Origin: JBCCSZ01 sp039199225
Lineage (GTDB): Bacteria > Bacteroidota > Bacteroidia > Chitinophagales > Saprospiraceae
Reading direction: 5' to 3'
Assembly: GCA_039199225.1 (NCBI GenBank)
Contig: JBCCSZ010000022.1
Coordinates: 1-38,816, forward strand
DNA: 38,816 bases
Made by a program: the position numbers and the translations under genes. Under the pieces are notes generated by a model, which worked only from the letters and a program-made list of their open reading frames with translations, was not told where the DNA came from and ran no database searches. The stretch's first letter is position 1; every line of letters starts with the position of its first letter. Below are positions 8,926 through 16,621 of this stretch, piece after piece.

Positions 8926-10275
8926 TTAGTCCTTTCGAAGGACATTGCCTATGTCGGAAGCACCAATGAAGCTGGGGCGATCGATGGATGGGATGCCATC
9001 GCGGGGTGGGCCACCGGACTGGATGTCTGCAAGGGGAATTTTTAATTGGGTCAGCTGAAAGCCATTGCGTTCTGGCGCAGGCTGCTCTTCGGCTGGTACA
9101 TCGGTTGCGGCGACGATGGTGGCGGCTTTGGGGCTGTACTCCAAAGGCAGGAAGTCTGCCAACCCTTCTTCGTTCCAATAGCCATATTCGACGACCGAGC
9201 CCGGCTTGGTGGGAAATCCTTCCGGGCTGATGTCAATTTTGCTTTTGCGGGCAAATAGCCAGGAGGTTTGCTTTTTCCTCTTTTGGCCGAGGCTGCCAGA
9301 TTCTTGATCGACTAAGTCGCTCTCTGCGCGTTGGCTGAGCTGCTTGGCAGAACGTCCAATGCGCCGGGAGCCAGCGTGGTCGATTTCCCCTTCCCGAGTG
9401 TAGACCACCTTGAGAAAATCGTCGAATTGAAGTTGGTAGTTGTCTCCATTTTGTTTGATGAGTTGTTTGGGGTCAACGCGTCCGGTGGTCACAAACTTTT
9501 TATTGTCTTGCAACTTGGCCTTATAGATTTCAAAACCGTCTTGGGTGAGGCGATTTTGCATCAAGCTGAGATAAAAATGGCGCACAGAGCCTTGGAAAGT
9601 GACCTTGCGGTTTTTTGCCCAACGCCGGGCCTCTTTGGGATCGCTACTTTCCAAGGCTTCAAAAAAGGTTTTACCAGCATAGGAAATCTGATTGTTTATC
9701 GACGCAAAATCTTCCAGTAGGAAGTAAGTAATGTAGCCGGTAGATTTATTCTCGAATTTCAGGATTCCTTTGGCACTGGCCGTTAGTCTGCCGTCGGCTT
9801 CCTTTTGAAGGAGGACTTGTTCTGGGTTCAGCAAACGACATTTGGCGCCATTGGGCGTATTGCCCAAAATAGCACTGGTAAACTCTTTGAGGTAGCGGTT
9901 TCGCTTTCTACTTTTTTTGGAGGTGACTTCTACGGCACTTAAGTCAATGGAGCTTGGGAATAATTTGAAGTCTAAAATATAGGGTGTTCGCCGCGGTGTT
10001 CGGACAGTCATGTCAACTGTATTATACGCCAGATGTGAGACGATCAACTTGTAAACGCCATTGGGAATTTCCTTGAATTCGTAGCGTCCTTGCTCATCAG
10101 TTAGTGTCCCTAATGTCGTGTTTTCTAAAAACACGTGAACAGCTTCTACAGGTGTTCCTTTTGCGCGATCGATAACGGTACCGGACAAATTGAACTGTGC
10201 GAGGCAGTATCCATTGGCCAGGCAAAAAAGAAAAAAGAGGGATGAACAGCGACTGAAATAGGAAGCAAAATGCAT
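8926..10275 (-). CDS. carboxypeptidase-like regulatory domain protein (N-terminal part of the split gene)
   Basis: The 449-residue first part begins with a signal peptide (about 1-26, SSLFFLFCLANGYCLAQ). A CarboxypepD_reg-like beta-sandwich follows (about 29-112, NLSGTVIDRAKGTPVEAVHVFL...TDEQGRYEFKEIPNGVYKL). A Lys/Arg-rich segment and a middle domain then run to GLADFLPLEYSP near residue 380, where many Bacteroidota proteins of this type end. After a short linker, residues from about 405 (LKIPLADIQSGGPPRDGIPS) are the recognisable beginning of a DUF3179 domain, cut short at the TAA. The protein is probably exported and cell-surface or periplasmic. Its molecular function is unknown. Confidence 0.75.
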   Translation of the reverse strand: MHFASYFSRCSSLFFLFCLANGYCLAQFNLSGTVIDRAKGTPVEAVHVFLENTTLGTLTDEQGRYEFKEIPNGVYKLIVSHLAYNTVDMTVRTPRRTPYILDFKLFPSSIDLSAVEVTSKKSRKRNRYLKEFTSAILGNTPNGAKCRLLNPEQVLLQKEADGRLTASAKGILKFENKSTGYITYFLLEDFASINNQISYAGKTFFEALESSDPKEARRWAKNRKVTFQGSVRHFYLSLMQNRLTQDGFEIYKAKLQDNKKFVTTGRVDPKQLIKQNGDNYQLQFDDFLKVVYTREGEIDHAGSRRIGRSAKQLSQRAESDLVDQESGSLGQKRKKQTSWLFARKSKIDISPEGFPTKPGSVVEYGYWNEEGLADFLPLEYSPKAATIVAATDVPAEEQPAPERNGFQLTQLKIPLADIQSGGPPRDGIPSIDRPSFIGASDIGNVLRKD

Positions 10276-10491
10276 AAGAGAGGATTTTACCTGGAGTTTA
10301 GCGAAAATCGTACGGTAGGAATATCGGCTGAACGACCTTGTTGGTTGATTTAGCGTACGTTTGCAATTTAATAATAAGCATTCATGGAATATGGATACTA
10401 CCTTTCTGCTTATGCTTCAGAAATTAGCCTTGCCTAAGCCAAAAAATGGCTATTTTCGATCTGGATGCGGATTGGGAAATGTGGGCTGAAA

Positions 10492-10980
10492 TTATTCTGG
10501 GAAGAAATGATCGATGCTGTTGAGTTTAAAGACTTTTACACAATGGTATTTTTCATCGCTGGTTGTTTTGTGTGGATCGGGAAAAACGTCGAACTGGCAA
10601 GCCTGGAAAAAGCCGACATACTTTTTGTCTGTCTCTGTCTCAAGAATTTTTAGTAAAAGGAACTTTGGTAGTTGTTCGAGCATAAAATTGCCGATGCCTT
10701 TCCACTGCATGTCTGGCTCGACGGCGATGTGTCGAATGTAATATTTGTGGCCTCCCAAGTTTTCAAGTCCGACAATTCCGATGCACAGTTTTTCGAAAAG
10801 TGCGACAAAAAGTTGGTGTTGGTCGTTTGGTTGGAGGTAAGCTGCCAGAGTTTGGCCCGTATTTGAGCGTGCGTCCTCTTTGAGGCTTAGCGTAATTAGT
10901 TTTTGTATTTGTTCTTCTTGGTTAGAGGTATTACGAACGGGCTCTAAAACGAGCGCATCCATATTTTTTGTTAATTGCAT
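10492..10980 (-). CDS. GNAT-family N-acetyltransferase
   Basis: A 162-residue protein with the GNAT fold: QLFVALFEKLCIGIVGLENLG (strands 2-3), then YIRHIAVEPDMQWKGIGNFMLEQL, where QWKGIG is the acetyl-CoA pyrophosphate-binding loop (Q/RxxGxG). A final strand follows near KKYVGFFQACQFDVFP. The acceptor substrate cannot be told from sequence; amino-group acetylation using acetyl-CoA is the family activity. It is a single gene, divergent from the VOC/aguA pair. Confidence 0.8.
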   Translation of the reverse strand: MQLTKNMDALVLEPVRNTSNQEEQIQKLITLSLKEDARSNTGQTLAAYLQPNDQHQLFVALFEKLCIGIVGLENLGGHKYYIRHIAVEPDMQWKGIGNFMLEQLPKFLLLKILETETDKKYVGFFQACQFDVFPDPHKTTSDEKYHCVKVFKLNSIDHFFPE

Positions 10981-10989
10981 TCCTTTGGG

Positions 10990-11021
10990 TTTGCGAAAAA
11001 ATAACGCTTCATTTAATTTGG
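10990..11021 (+). promoter_or_regulatory. candidate Bacteroidota promoter for the VOC-aguA pair
   Basis: TTTG (10990-10993) is followed after exactly 20 bp by TAATTTGG (11014-11021), seven of eight matches to the -7 consensus TAnnTTTG. Transcription would begin near 11028, about 40 nt before the VOC start codon. Confidence 0.4.
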
Positions 11022-11069
11022 CAGGAAAACATCACAATTTAACAATAAACTCGTAAACCTATAACAATA

Positions 11070-11483
11070 ATGACACCTTTTCATTTGGCATTTCCTGTAA
11101 CCGATCTTGTAAAGACTCGCGAGTTCTATGAAGGCTTATTAGGATGTAAAGTTGGAAGAACTTCTGACCGGTGGATTGACTTTGATTTTTGGGGTAACCA
11201 AATTACAGCCCATTTTACCGAAGAGTCCATTTCCGAGCCAGCTGCCAATGCAGTTGATGGAAAAAGCGTACCAATTAAGCATTTTGGAGCCATTCTGGAA
11301 TGGGCAGAGTGGGAAAAACTATCGGACAAGCTTCAGCAGCATGGTATTAGCTTTGTCATCGAGCCTTATGTTCGTTTCAAGGGAGAAGTTGGAGAGCAAG
11401 CAACCATGTTCTTTTACGATCCCAGCGGCAATGCTTTGGAGTTTAAATCCTTTAAGAATTTCGATCAAATCTTTGCTAGTTGA
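11070..11483 (+). CDS. VOC-family protein (glyoxalase/extradiol dioxygenase-like)
   Basis: A 137-residue vicinal-oxygen-chelate protein with two beta-alpha-beta-beta-beta modules. It starts with FHLAFPVTDLVKTREFYEGLLGC (His5), has IKHFGAILEW in the second module, and ends with MFFYDPSGNALEFKSF. The His-His-Glu positions (His5, the His of KHFG, the Glu of ALEF) fit the metal triad of extradiol-dioxygenase-like members. The substrate is unknown. Its stop codon overlaps the aguA start by 4 bp (TTGA), so the two are almost certainly translationally coupled. Confidence 0.85.
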   Translation: MTPFHLAFPVTDLVKTREFYEGLLGCKVGRTSDRWIDFDFWGNQITAHFTEESISEPAANAVDGKSVPIKHFGAILEWAEWEKLSDKLQQHGISFVIEPYVRFKGEVGEQATMFFYDPSGNALEFKSFKNFDQIFAS

Positions 11484-12502
11484 GTACTCCCCCTGCTTCG
11501 AGGCGTCGCTTGCCGGCAGAATGGGAGCCACAGCGGTTTGTCCAGTTCACTTTTCCGCATCCTGCGACTGATTGGAAGAACAATTGGGAGGAGGCCATTC
11601 ATTGTTTCCAGGAAGTGATTCGGCTGGCCAGTCGATTTCAGAGGGTCTTACTGGTCTGCCAGGATAAGAAGTCGGTTGAAGCATTGTGGACGGATGCTGA
11701 AACGGACTATTTTCAGTTGGTGGAGATTCCTTCCAATGACAGTTGGGCGCGAGACCATGGCGGGATTACGGTCTTTGAAGGGGAAGAGCGTCTTTTGTTG
11801 GATTTCGTATTTAATGGCTGGGGGCTAAAGTTTCCAGCAGACCAAGACAATCAGATTACCCGGAGGTTGGCGCAGCAACATGTTTTGGATGACTATCGCT
11901 TGCAGAGCCTTGGTTTCGTGCTAGAGGGAGGGAGCTTGGAGAGCGATGGCAAGGGGACGCTGCTGACGACGAGCCAATGCCTGTTGTCCCCCAACCGAAA
12001 TCCCCATCTTTCACAGCAAGCAATTGAGCAAACCCTCAAGTCTCTCTTGGGCCTGGAACGCATCCTCTGGTTGCATAACGGTCACCTTATGGGAGACGAT
12101 ACTGATGCGCATATCGATACTTTAGCCCGCTTTTGTGATGAAGCCACCATAGCTTACGTGCAATGTACCAATTCTGCCGACCCACATTTTGAGCCTTTGA
12201 AGGCCATGGAGTTGGAGCTGCGGCAATTACGTCAGTCGAATGGAGCGCCTTATCGCTTGGTTCCGCTGCCTCTTCCCACGCCCATTCGGGCTGAGGACGG
12301 CCATCGTCTGCCGGCCACCTATGCGAATTTCCTCCTTCTCAATGGAGCTGTCCTGGTACCCGTCTACGGTGTGGCAGAAGATCAGCTTGCCATGAATTGC
12401 CTCCAATCCTTATTTCCAGGGAGGGAGGTACTGGCGGTGAATTGTCGCGCTTTGATCGAGCAACACGGCTCTTTGCACTGTATCAGTATGAATTATTATT
12501 AG
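11480..12502 (+). CDS. aguA: agmatine deiminase (peptidylarginine-deiminase family)
   Basis: A 340-residue guanidino-group hydrolase converting agmatine to N-carbamoylputrescine and ammonia. It begins RRLPAEWEPQRFVQFTFPH, typical of the family. Active-site elements appear in order: NDSWARDHGG (substrate Asp), EGGSLESDG, GDDTDAHIDT (catalytic His and Asp) and GSLHCISMNYY with the nucleophile Cys334. The start is TTG at 11480, overlapping the VOC stop; no upstream ATG is available. aguB, the next step of the pathway, lies 2.5 kb downstream beyond two opposite-strand genes. A more general PAD-family deiminase is possible, but the presence of aguB supports the assignment. Confidence 0.88.
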   Translation: MSTPPASRRRLPAEWEPQRFVQFTFPHPATDWKNNWEEAIHCFQEVIRLASRFQRVLLVCQDKKSVEALWTDAETDYFQLVEIPSNDSWARDHGGITVFEGEERLLLDFVFNGWGLKFPADQDNQITRRLAQQHVLDDYRLQSLGFVLEGGSLESDGKGTLLTTSQCLLSPNRNPHLSQQAIEQTLKSLLGLERILWLHNGHLMGDDTDAHIDTLARFCDEATIAYVQCTNSADPHFEPLKAMELELRQLRQSNGAPYRLVPLPLPTPIRAEDGHRLPATYANFLLLNGAVLVPVYGVAEDQLAMNCLQSLFPGREVLAVNCRALIEQHGSLHCISMNYY

Positions 12503-12536
12503 AAAAGCGTCTTGTTCGGACTGGGTGCTTCTCCTC

Positions 12537-13115
12537 CTAGCTTCCAGGTAGCTTTTCACCGATCGATGAAAGTTTGGCTATTTTCTCTATTCTGTTGACC
12601 CTTGTTTTGTTTGTCTTTGCCAGCTTGATCCATCGCAAGACAAATCTCTTGCTCGAATCATTGATGCCATCAAAAAACGCGCTAGCACCCTCGTATTTTT
12701 TGAGGGCATCTCGCAAATCGTCGGGGACTATTAGCTTATCTACATCATCCATAAAATCCCAAAGTCCACTTTCTTTTCCAGCCTTGATGGCATCCAAGCC
12801 AGCCTTGTGCATTCTTTCTTCCTTAATCAATTTTTCAGCTCTTTCCTTGTAGGACCTGGCCCAGTGTTGCACTTTTCTAGGAGAAATGAGCTGCATTGTT
12901 CTTGTGTCATCCAGTTTTCGCCGTATGCCATCGATCCATCCAAAGCACAGCAATTCGTCCAGGACTTCATCTCGGGAGACATACTTTTCCCTTTCAGTTT
13001 TTTTGTAGGTCACAAGCCATACGCTGTCCTGTATGTGGTAATTTTTCATTAACCACTTTCTCAATTGATCAGAAGATTCAATCTCTACTTTATCAAAATT
13101 TTCAGTCTTTATCAT
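12537..13115 (-). CDS. YdeI/OmpD-associated-family protein
   Basis: A 192-residue protein matching the YdeI/OmpD-associated family. It has an N-terminal region with LRKWLMKNYHIQDSVWLVTYKK, then SRDEVLDELLCFGWIDGIRRKLDDTRTMQLISPRK (the conserved CFGWIDG and SPRK motifs). The C-terminal half includes WDFMDDVDKLIVPDDLRDALKK and ends in a basic tail (FVLRWIKLAKTNKTRVNRIEKIAKL) as in other members. No enzymatic activity is established. It is more AT-rich than aguA and lies opposite to it, stop-to-stop with a 34-bp gap. The next gene on the same strand ends 185 bp upstream of it. Confidence 0.82.
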   Translation of the reverse strand: MIKTENFDKVEIESSDQLRKWLMKNYHIQDSVWLVTYKKTEREKYVSRDEVLDELLCFGWIDGIRRKLDDTRTMQLISPRKVQHWARSYKERAEKLIKEERMHKAGLDAIKAGKESGLWDFMDDVDKLIVPDDLRDALKKYEGASAFFDGINDSSKRFVLRWIKLAKTNKTRVNRIEKIAKLSSIGEKLPGS

Positions 13116-13300
13116 TGTCCTTAAAGCTCTTAGGTAGTTGTAACAATCAATAAAGACAACAGAGAGGAGGTGTGATCTGTTTTTTGAAGTTCTCTATTTT
13201 ATCGATCAGGTCGTTTCATTTGGCAAAAGTATTTTCTTTTGCTTAGTAGTGTTTATGCCAGACGCTGTGTTTTTTCCATTTTAAGCAATGGCATATTTCA

Positions 13301-14722
13301 TTACTCTAATGTTCTTCTTCCAATCGTATAGCAGTATAAAGATGATGGCATATAGTCCAATGTGTAATTTTTCATTTTGATTTCACCTGTAATATCTATG
13401 GTAGTGACGATTGCTTTATCAAGTTTGTTTTTAAGTAAAAAATTAGATAAGCTTTTTAATTCTGATGGATTCTCATAATATCTATTTGACCATTTAATTT
13501 CAACTGCCCACGAGGGCTTTAAGTCACTAATTTTCAACCCAACGATATCAACTTCCCCATTTTTCCATCTTGCATAGTAAGGTGTTTGCCACTGTCTATG
13601 AAACCATTGAGAGTATATGGCTGTCTCAACCATATTTCCAATAATCTTTGAATTGTTATTGATTGGGGAGAACAGTGCACTCCTAAGGGAAGGATTGGTT
13701 AGGTAAATTTTAAAATAATTCGCTCTTTTAAATTTTTTGCCACTTAAGTCAACCCTATTAACAACTCGAATTAGGAAAGCTGCTTCAAGGTAGCTGATGT
13801 ATTTTTTGATGGTGTTTTTAGATACTCCTGATGAAGTTGATAGATTGTCATACGAAAATTCATTTCCAGTATTGAAGGCAATCGTTGTAAATAAAGAATT
13901 TAATTCTTGAACATCTTGTATACCGTAAAGACTAGGTAAATCTCTCAATAGTACCTTATCAATTATATCACTTTTAATATATCTGCCTGGATTGGATTGG
14001 ATCTCTTTTGATAATGATACTTCAGGGTATCCTCCAAAATTCATGTAATTGAGGAAGTGCTCGTTCAGCTCTTGTATATTTACTGTTTGAAAAAGTGTTA
14101 TTTCAAATTCATTCCATTTCTTTTTCTTGGGTACAATTAGATTATCTAAGTTTTTAAGATGTATATATTCATGGAAGGTTAATGGAGGGAGAGTGAAGTC
14201 GGTAAATCTTCCAGCTCCTGATTCATTGCTCTTTAGTCTTAAAGCTGCAGCAGCTGAACCAGAAACGATAAATTTGATATGATGATATGAGTCAACAAGC
14301 GACTTTAAATGAATTTCCCAATCTTTTAAATACTGTACTTCGTCAAAAAAAACATAAAACCCTTTTAATTCATCCTCCTTTCCTACAGCCTTTCTACAAT
14401 AATTAAACAATTCCTCAATTCCAATTCCATTGAAAATTGGTGTTTCTATTGATAGATAGAAAATTTTTTGTGGGTCAACTCCGTTCTCAATTAATTTCTG
14501 AATGCTATGAAAGATCATTACAGTTTTTCCAACCCTTCTAGGTCCCATTAAGACAACAGCTCTTTTAATTCTGCTCTCCTCTATGAGCGGAATAAATTTG
14601 GAGAAGTAAAGCCTTCTCTTCATTGAATTGTAGAATTCATCTATTACCCTGTCGGTCCACCATGGGTTTTCGAATCTAATTCTATCCAGGATTTGTTGTT
14701 CTGTAATTTGAAATAAAGTCAT
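13301..14722 (-). CDS. AAA_14/DUF4143 ATPase with a nuclease-fold C-terminus, AT-rich
   Basis: A 473-residue ATP-binding protein. The Walker A motif GPRRVGKT is near residue 60, Walker B FYVFFDEVQYL near 122, and sensor IVSGSAAAALR near 155. A winged-helix-like segment (SGVSKNTIKKYISYLEAAFLI, about 300) leads to the DUF4143 region. There, GEVDIVG...SWAVEIKWS shows the D...ExK spacing of a PD-(D/E)xK nuclease-like fold. Such proteins are widespread and often transferred horizontally; their function is poorly defined. The gene is visibly much more AT-rich than its neighbours (roughly 30% GC in sampled lines), which suggests recent acquisition. It has its own candidate promoter. Confidence 0.85.
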   Translation of the reverse strand: MTLFQITEQQILDRIRFENPWWTDRVIDEFYNSMKRRLYFSKFIPLIEESRIKRAVVLMGPRRVGKTVMIFHSIQKLIENGVDPQKIFYLSIETPIFNGIGIEELFNYCRKAVGKEDELKGFYVFFDEVQYLKDWEIHLKSLVDSYHHIKFIVSGSAAAALRLKSNESGAGRFTDFTLPPLTFHEYIHLKNLDNLIVPKKKKWNEFEITLFQTVNIQELNEHFLNYMNFGGYPEVSLSKEIQSNPGRYIKSDIIDKVLLRDLPSLYGIQDVQELNSLFTTIAFNTGNEFSYDNLSTSSGVSKNTIKKYISYLEAAFLIRVVNRVDLSGKKFKRANYFKIYLTNPSLRSALFSPINNNSKIIGNMVETAIYSQWFHRQWQTPYYARWKNGEVDIVGLKISDLKPSWAVEIKWSNRYYENPSELKSLSNFLLKNKLDKAIVTTIDITGEIKMKNYTLDYMPSSLYCYTIGRRTLE

Positions 14723-14743
14723 TTAAAATCAGGTTTGTGATTC

Positions 14744-14774
14744 TAAATGTATAAAAATTACCAATTAAAGTCAA
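14744..14774 (-). promoter_or_regulatory. candidate promoter for the DUF4143 ATPase gene
   Basis: On the minus strand TTG (14774-14772) is followed after 20 bp by TACATTTA (14751-14744), seven of eight matches to TAnnTTTG. The start site would be near 14737, about 15 nt before the start codon. Confidence 0.35.
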
Positions 14775-14851
14775 CTAATTGATCTTAATTGCGTAATATT
14801 CATTTACTGTAATTTTAGTTATAGAAAATATTGACGCAAGAGGTTTTTAAT

Positions 14852-14888
14852 CAGTGATTTATATAGTTGATAAATATTAATTTCACTG
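14852..14888. repeat. nested inverted repeat in the AT-rich gap before aguB
   Basis: CAGTGA (14852-14857) pairs with TCACTG (14883-14888), and inside it ATTTAT (14857-14862) pairs with ATAAAT (14870-14875). It lies in the 270-bp gap between the divergent ATPase gene and aguB. It could be a regulator site or a cruciform-prone boundary of the AT-rich block; no known motif is recognised. Confidence 0.3.
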
Positions 14889-14992
14889 AATGTCCTTCTT
14901 TCAAATAAGTTACATTAGTGTAATAACAACTTACAGTCGGTTATTGCTTGTGTTTGACTATCTTACAATAGCACAATTAAAATCATTGAGGT

Positions 14993-15889
14993 ATGAGTAT
15001 TTTATCGGTTGGTATGGTTCAGCAGCAAAATTCGGCAGATCAGTCGGCCAATATTCAAAAGAGTATCGATGGCATTGCGGAGTGCGCTCGGAGGGGCGCG
15101 CAATTGGTGGTTTTGCAGGAATTGCACTGTAGTTTGTATTTCTGTCAGGCAGAGGAGGTCGGGCAATTTGACTTGGCCGAGCCAATTCCAGGTGCTGCCA
15201 CGGATCGATTTGCCAAGGTGGCCAAAGAGCATCAACTGGTTTTGGTGGGTTCGTTTTTTGAAAAGCGAGCGCCTGGTATTTACCACAATACGGCCGTGGT
15301 TTTTGAGAAGGATGGACGCATTGCTGGCACTTATCGGAAGATGCACATTCCGGACGATCCGGCATATTATGAGAAATTTTACTTTACACCAGGCGATCTT
15401 GGTTTTCAGCCCATCCAGACTTCCGTTGGAACTCTAGGGGTGCTGGTATGCTGGGACCAGTGGTATCCGGAGGCGGCCAGGCTGATGGCGATGGCTGGGG
15501 CGGAAGTCTTAATTTATCCAACGGCCATTGGTTGGGAAAGTACCGACGATCCAGCAGAACAAAGGCGGCAATTTGATGCTTGGCAACTGAGCCAACGCGG
15601 GCATGCAGTCGCCAATGGCTTGCCGGTGGTTAGTGTCAACCGGGTAGGGTTGGAGGAGGACTGGACGGGCGCAACGGGGGGAATCCAGTTTTGGGGACAG
15701 AGCTTTGTGGCTGGGCCGCAGGGGGAATTGCTGTACCAGGCAGCCTCGGATGTCGAGGAAGTGGCAGTGGTAGAAGTCGATCGAAAGCGAACGGAGGATG
15801 TTCGCCGTATTTGGCCGTTTTTCAGGGACCGGCGCATAGATGCCTATGAGGGATTGACAAAGCGCTATTTAGATACCAAATCGTTCTAA
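14993..15889 (+). CDS. aguB: N-carbamoylputrescine amidase (nitrilase superfamily)
   Basis: A 298-residue carbon-nitrogen hydrolase releasing putrescine, CO2 and ammonia from N-carbamoylputrescine. The catalytic triad is visible: Glu43 in VLQELHCSLYF, Lys116 in YRKMHIPDDP and Cys152 in LVCWDQWYPEAAR. YYEKFYFTPGD and the C-terminal IWPFFRDRRIDAYEGLTKRYLD are characteristic of the AguB subgroup among nitrilases. With aguA it forms the two-step agmatine-to-putrescine route. Its 3' end overlaps the convergent response regulator by 21 bp. Confidence 0.92.
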   Translation: MSILSVGMVQQQNSADQSANIQKSIDGIAECARRGAQLVVLQELHCSLYFCQAEEVGQFDLAEPIPGAATDRFAKVAKEHQLVLVGSFFEKRAPGIYHNTAVVFEKDGRIAGTYRKMHIPDDPAYYEKFYFTPGDLGFQPIQTSVGTLGVLVCWDQWYPEAARLMAMAGAEVLIYPTAIGWESTDDPAEQRRQFDAWQLSQRGHAVANGLPVVSVNRVGLEEDWTGATGGIQFWGQSFVAGPQGELLYQAASDVEEVAVVEVDRKRTEDVRRIWPFFRDRRIDAYEGLTKRYLDTKSF

Positions 15890-16621
15890 AAATCCTTTTT
15901 TCCGTGCTTGAGCGACCTCCAACTCTCTTTGGTTGTCCATGATGACCTGCCCACCTTTGCCCTTGATGTAGCGTTGGACGTATTCCAGATTGATGAGGGT
16001 AGAACGGTGGATGCGGTAAAATCCGAGAGGGTCCAGCACCTGTTCATAAAACTTCAGTTTGCGGCAAATCAAGGATGTTTGCCCATCTGTAAAGTGAAAC
16101 TTTGTGAAGTTATCTTCCGCCTCGCAATAGCGCACGTCCCGAACACGCTTGACTTCAAAGCCATTGATGAGCGGAAGGACGATCTTTTGATTCTGCGTAT
16201 TGAGGGAGGATATATTTTGAAGCAAGATACTGGTGTGGTTTTTTTCCTGCTGAGAATTCAATCTTTCCTTGACTTTGTCGACCGCAATGATGAGTTCGTC
16301 AATGTCGATGGGCTTGAGTAAGTAATGGGCGGCACTGAGGTTAAGCGCCTGGATGGCATACTGAGAAAAGGCGGTGATAAAGATGGTTTCGAACGAAATT
16401 TCTTCTAGCTGGTCAAGCAAATCAAAAGCATTGCCATAAGGCATTTCGATGTCTAGGAACACCAATTGGGGTTGAAGGTTTTTGATGGCTTTCTTGGCCT
16501 CGACGATATTGGCGGCTGTTCCTTTTACTTGAACGGAAGGACAGTATTTGCCGAGGAAAGCTGTCAGCGTTTCCCGACTGTCCAATTCGTCATCTACAAT
16601 TAGGGCGGTGATGTTACTCAT
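15869..16621 (-). CDS. LytTR-family response regulator
   Basis: A 250-residue cytoplasmic regulator. The receiver domain (about 1-120) has the acidic pocket in IVDDELDSRE, the phosphoacceptor Asp in LVFLDIEMP, the Thr in FITAF, and KPID for the conserved Lys. The C-terminal LytTR DNA-binding domain (about 150-250) has RYCEAEDNFTKFHFTDG and FYRIHRSTLINLEYVQRYIKG. It is translationally coupled to the kinase upstream (ATGA overlap), and the two form a cognate pair. Targets are not visible; the divergent VWA-rhodanese gene is an obvious candidate by position. Confidence 0.93.
   Translation of the reverse strand: MSNITALIVDDELDSRETLTAFLGKYCPSVQVKGTAANIVEAKKAIKNLQPQLVFLDIEMPYGNAFDLLDQLEEISFETIFITAFSQYAIQALNLSAAHYLLKPIDIDELIIAVDKVKERLNSQQEKNHTSILLQNISSLNTQNQKIVLPLINGFEVKRVRDVRYCEAEDNFTKFHFTDGQTSLICRKLKFYEQVLDPLGFYRIHRSTLINLEYVQRYIKGKGGQVIMDNQRELEVAQARKKGFLERFGI

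Larger units (their letters stand above)
8221..10275 (-). pseudogene. CarboxypepD_reg-DUF3179 fusion gene interrupted by one in-frame stop
   Basis: The two open stretches 10275-8929 and 8925-8221 are in the same frame, separated only by a TAA codon at 8926-8928 (codon 450 of 685). Translation across it reads ...GNVLRKD-stop-RILGIYYNGIAKAYP..., which continues the DUF3179 domain without loss of alignment. There is no frameshift or deletion. One base change from GAA, CAA or AAA would explain it, and the conservation on both sides points to a recent mutation or a sequencing/assembly error. The intact product would be a 684-residue secreted protein with an N-terminal carboxypeptidase-like regulatory domain, a middle domain and a complete DUF3179 domain. 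No ATG follows promptly after the stop, so separate translation of the second half is doubtful. Confidence 0.75.

Noticed and set aside
10356..10363. TACGTTTG, an exact -7 match on the plus strand
   Set aside because: It has no -33 element at 19-21 bp and would transcribe antisense into the GNAT gene; probably chance.
13223..13242. GCAAAAG/CTTTTGC hairpin between the ATPase and YdeI-like genes
   Set aside because: The 7-bp stem is weak, A/T-dominated and is not followed by a T-run on the minus strand, so it was not called a terminator.
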